Source of the DNA: Polynucleobacter necessarius
Lineage (GTDB): Bacteria; Pseudomonadota; Gammaproteobacteria; Burkholderiales; Burkholderiaceae
NCBI RefSeq assembly: GCF_900096755.1
Contig: NZ_LT615227.1
Coordinates: 1-64,000 of the forward strand
Length of the DNA stretch: 64,000 nucleotides
Direction of reading: 5' to 3'
This document shows positions 62,584 to 64,000 of this stretch, in pieces. The position numbers and the translations under genes are program-made. Each line of letters starts with the position of its first letter. Within the stretch, counting starts at the first letter, position 1. The notes under the pieces are model-generated. The model ran no database searches and was not told the origin of the DNA. It saw only the letters and a list, made by a program, of their open reading frames with translations.

Positions 62584-64000
62584 ATGCCCCAATTACTAGA
62601 TAAATCCATCGAGGAGATCCTGAGCGTTAAGCATCTCCGTGGTCCCAATATGTGGACTTACCATCCCGTAATTGAGGTTTGGATTGATATTGGCGATCTT
62701 GAGGACTATCCCTCAAACCTGATTCCCGGCTTTTATGACCGTTTAGTCAAAGCGCTCCCTAGTTTGGTTGAGCATCGTTGCAGTTACGGAGAAACCGGCG
62801 GCTTTCTCAAGCGAGTAGAAGAAGACACCTGGCCTGCTCACATCATGGAGCACCTTACTCTCGAATTGCAAAATTTAGCCGGCATTCCTGGCGGTTTTGG
62901 TAAAGCGCGAGATGGCGATCGTCGTGGCGTTTACAAAGTCATGGTTAGCGCTATCAACGAAGAGGTCACCTTAATTAACTGCCCTTAAATTTGCTCGCGA
63001 TCTTTACCTGGCATTAGCGCAAGACAATAAAGACCGTGTTGCTGAAGTTCAAAATATTATTGAGAGCCTGCGTGATATTGGAATTGCTGAAACCATTTCT
63101 CGCGATAAAGATTTAACCAAAAGCTTGCTTCGCAGCGCTGGTGTCCCCACCCCAGAGGGTAGAACGGTTACCAGCCCTGATGATGCCTAGGAAGCAGCGC
63201 AAGATATCGGCTTACCGGTAGTTGTAAAACCGATTGATGGCAACCATGGTCGTGGCGTCTTCATCAATCTTTATACACAACAAGAAATTGAAGCTGCTTA
63301 TGCAGTAGCAATCGACGAAGGTAGCGAAGTTCTGGTTGAGCGCCATATTGTTGGCGACGAGCACCGCTTGCTTGTAGTGGGAAATAAAGTGGTGGTTGCT
63401 GCAGCCAAAGGTGAAACAGTTTGGGTCACTGGCGATGGCAAACACTCTGTTTATGAACTCATTCAGATTAATTCTGATCCACGTCGTGGCACTGCTGAAG
63501 AGCACCCACTCAATCCGGTTCGCATTGACTCAGCTGTTGAGCTTGAACTTGCACGTCAAAAATTGACTGGCGAAAGCATTCCTGCGGCAGATCACAAAGT
63601 ACTCATACAAAGTAACGGCAACGTAGCGTTTGATGTAACCGATTTAATTCACCCAGATGTCGCTAGCCAAGTAGCTTTAGCTGCACGTGTTGTCGGCCTA
63701 GAAATTGCTGGGGTAGATTTGGTTGCCCAAGACATTAGCAAGCCTCTTGCCGATCAAAATGCAGCCATTGTTGAAGTGAATGCCGGTCCAGGCCTATTGA
63801 TGCACTTAAAGCCAGCAAGCGGCAAACCACAGCCCGTTGGAAAAGAAATTGCCAATCACCTCTTCCCTCCTGGTGCCGACTTCCGCATTCCAGTAGTAGG
63901 TGTTTGTGGCGAACGCGGTAAAACGCCTGTTGCTGAAATGATTGCGCACTTCCTGCGCCTAACGAATGTCTACGTTGGGCTCTCATGCAGCAAGGGTTTA
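62584..64000 (+). pseudogene. cphA: Cyanophycin synthetase (CphA family), frameshift and in-frame TAG, 3' end outside window
   Basis: The start at 62584 gives MPQLLDKSIEEILS. The N-terminal domain has LRGPNMWTYHPVIEV, PSNLIPGFYDRLVKALPSLV and HIMEHLTLELQNLAGIPGGF. A frameshift at CCC 62982-62984 (one C too many) interrupts before LKFARDLYLAL. TAG at 63188-63190 then stands where relatives have Trp (SPDDA-stop-EAAQDIGLPVVVKP). The ATP-grasp domain and a Mur-ligase-like part with GERGKT follow to the window edge. Cyanophycin is an Asp-Arg storage polymer. GERGKT differs from the usual GTNGKT loop, so this may be the CphA' paralogue. Confidence 0.86.

Overview
The window is about 64 kb of a compact betaproteobacterial chromosome at roughly 45% GC. 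The gene content (nadE followed by glnB, tripartite Bug/Tct transporters, the cyanophycin-associated ABC transporter and DUF1854 pair, Rap1a-like and DUF3300 proteins, an alanine/lysine-rich H1-like protein) points to Burkholderiaceae, and the base composition and streamlining fit Polynucleobacter. No 16S gene is present, so this is inference.

Layout. 1-4.9 kb: end of a chromate transporter, then a MaoC / MmgE-PrpD / CitE / Bug operon for a CoA-ester acid. 4.9-10.3 kb (minus): Rap1a-like, DUF3300, and a sialidase / membrane protein / PMT glycosyltransferase operon. 10.4-12.6 kb: flavocytochrome c sulfide dehydrogenase pair, then PsiE. 12.6-23.5 kb: broken TAXI binding protein, pirin, broken UxaA hydrolase, cbpAM, a hemN-uup deletion fusion, FAD oxidoreductase, YaeQ, PIN, LLM. 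23.5-28.1 kb: small proteins, AsmA, H1-like fusion. 28.2-34.7 kb: the phosphate regulon phoR-phoB-phoU-pstB-pstA-pstC-pstS behind a good Pho box. 34.7-42.1 kb: broken M48 lipoprotein, tRNA-Ser(CGA), serS, lolA, ftsK, trxB, and a BrnT/HTH toxin-antitoxin pair with a large palindromic operator. 42.2-50.7 kb: hppA (broken), ppa, nadE, glnB, RodZ-like, response regulator (broken), ilvD. 50.8-56.0 kb: copper-uptake cluster. 56.1-59.3 kb: tctABC. 59.6-64.0 kb: cyanophycin cluster, running off the right edge.

The dominant signal is that about 24 of roughly 68 genes are interrupted by one or a few small lesions: one-base homopolymer indels, perfect 4- or 7-bp tandem duplications, single in-frame TAG codons, and internal deletions. 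Each is otherwise readable end to end. Hits pile up within pathways (phosphate regulon 4 of 7 genes, tct 3 of 3, cyanophycin 3 of 3, copper cluster 4 of 7). The probable essential genes (serS, lolA, ftsK, trxB, ppa, nadE, ilvD, glnB) and the first 12.6 kb are intact. This looks like very recent relaxed-selection decay, as known for the Euplotes endosymbionts of Polynucleobacter necessarius. Sequencing error remains the main alternative for the one-base lesions.

No CRISPR array, insertion sequence, prophage or rRNA was seen, and no gene-free stretch exceeds about 300 bases. The longest, 59266-59558, lies upstream of tctC and shows nothing beyond AT-rich sequence.
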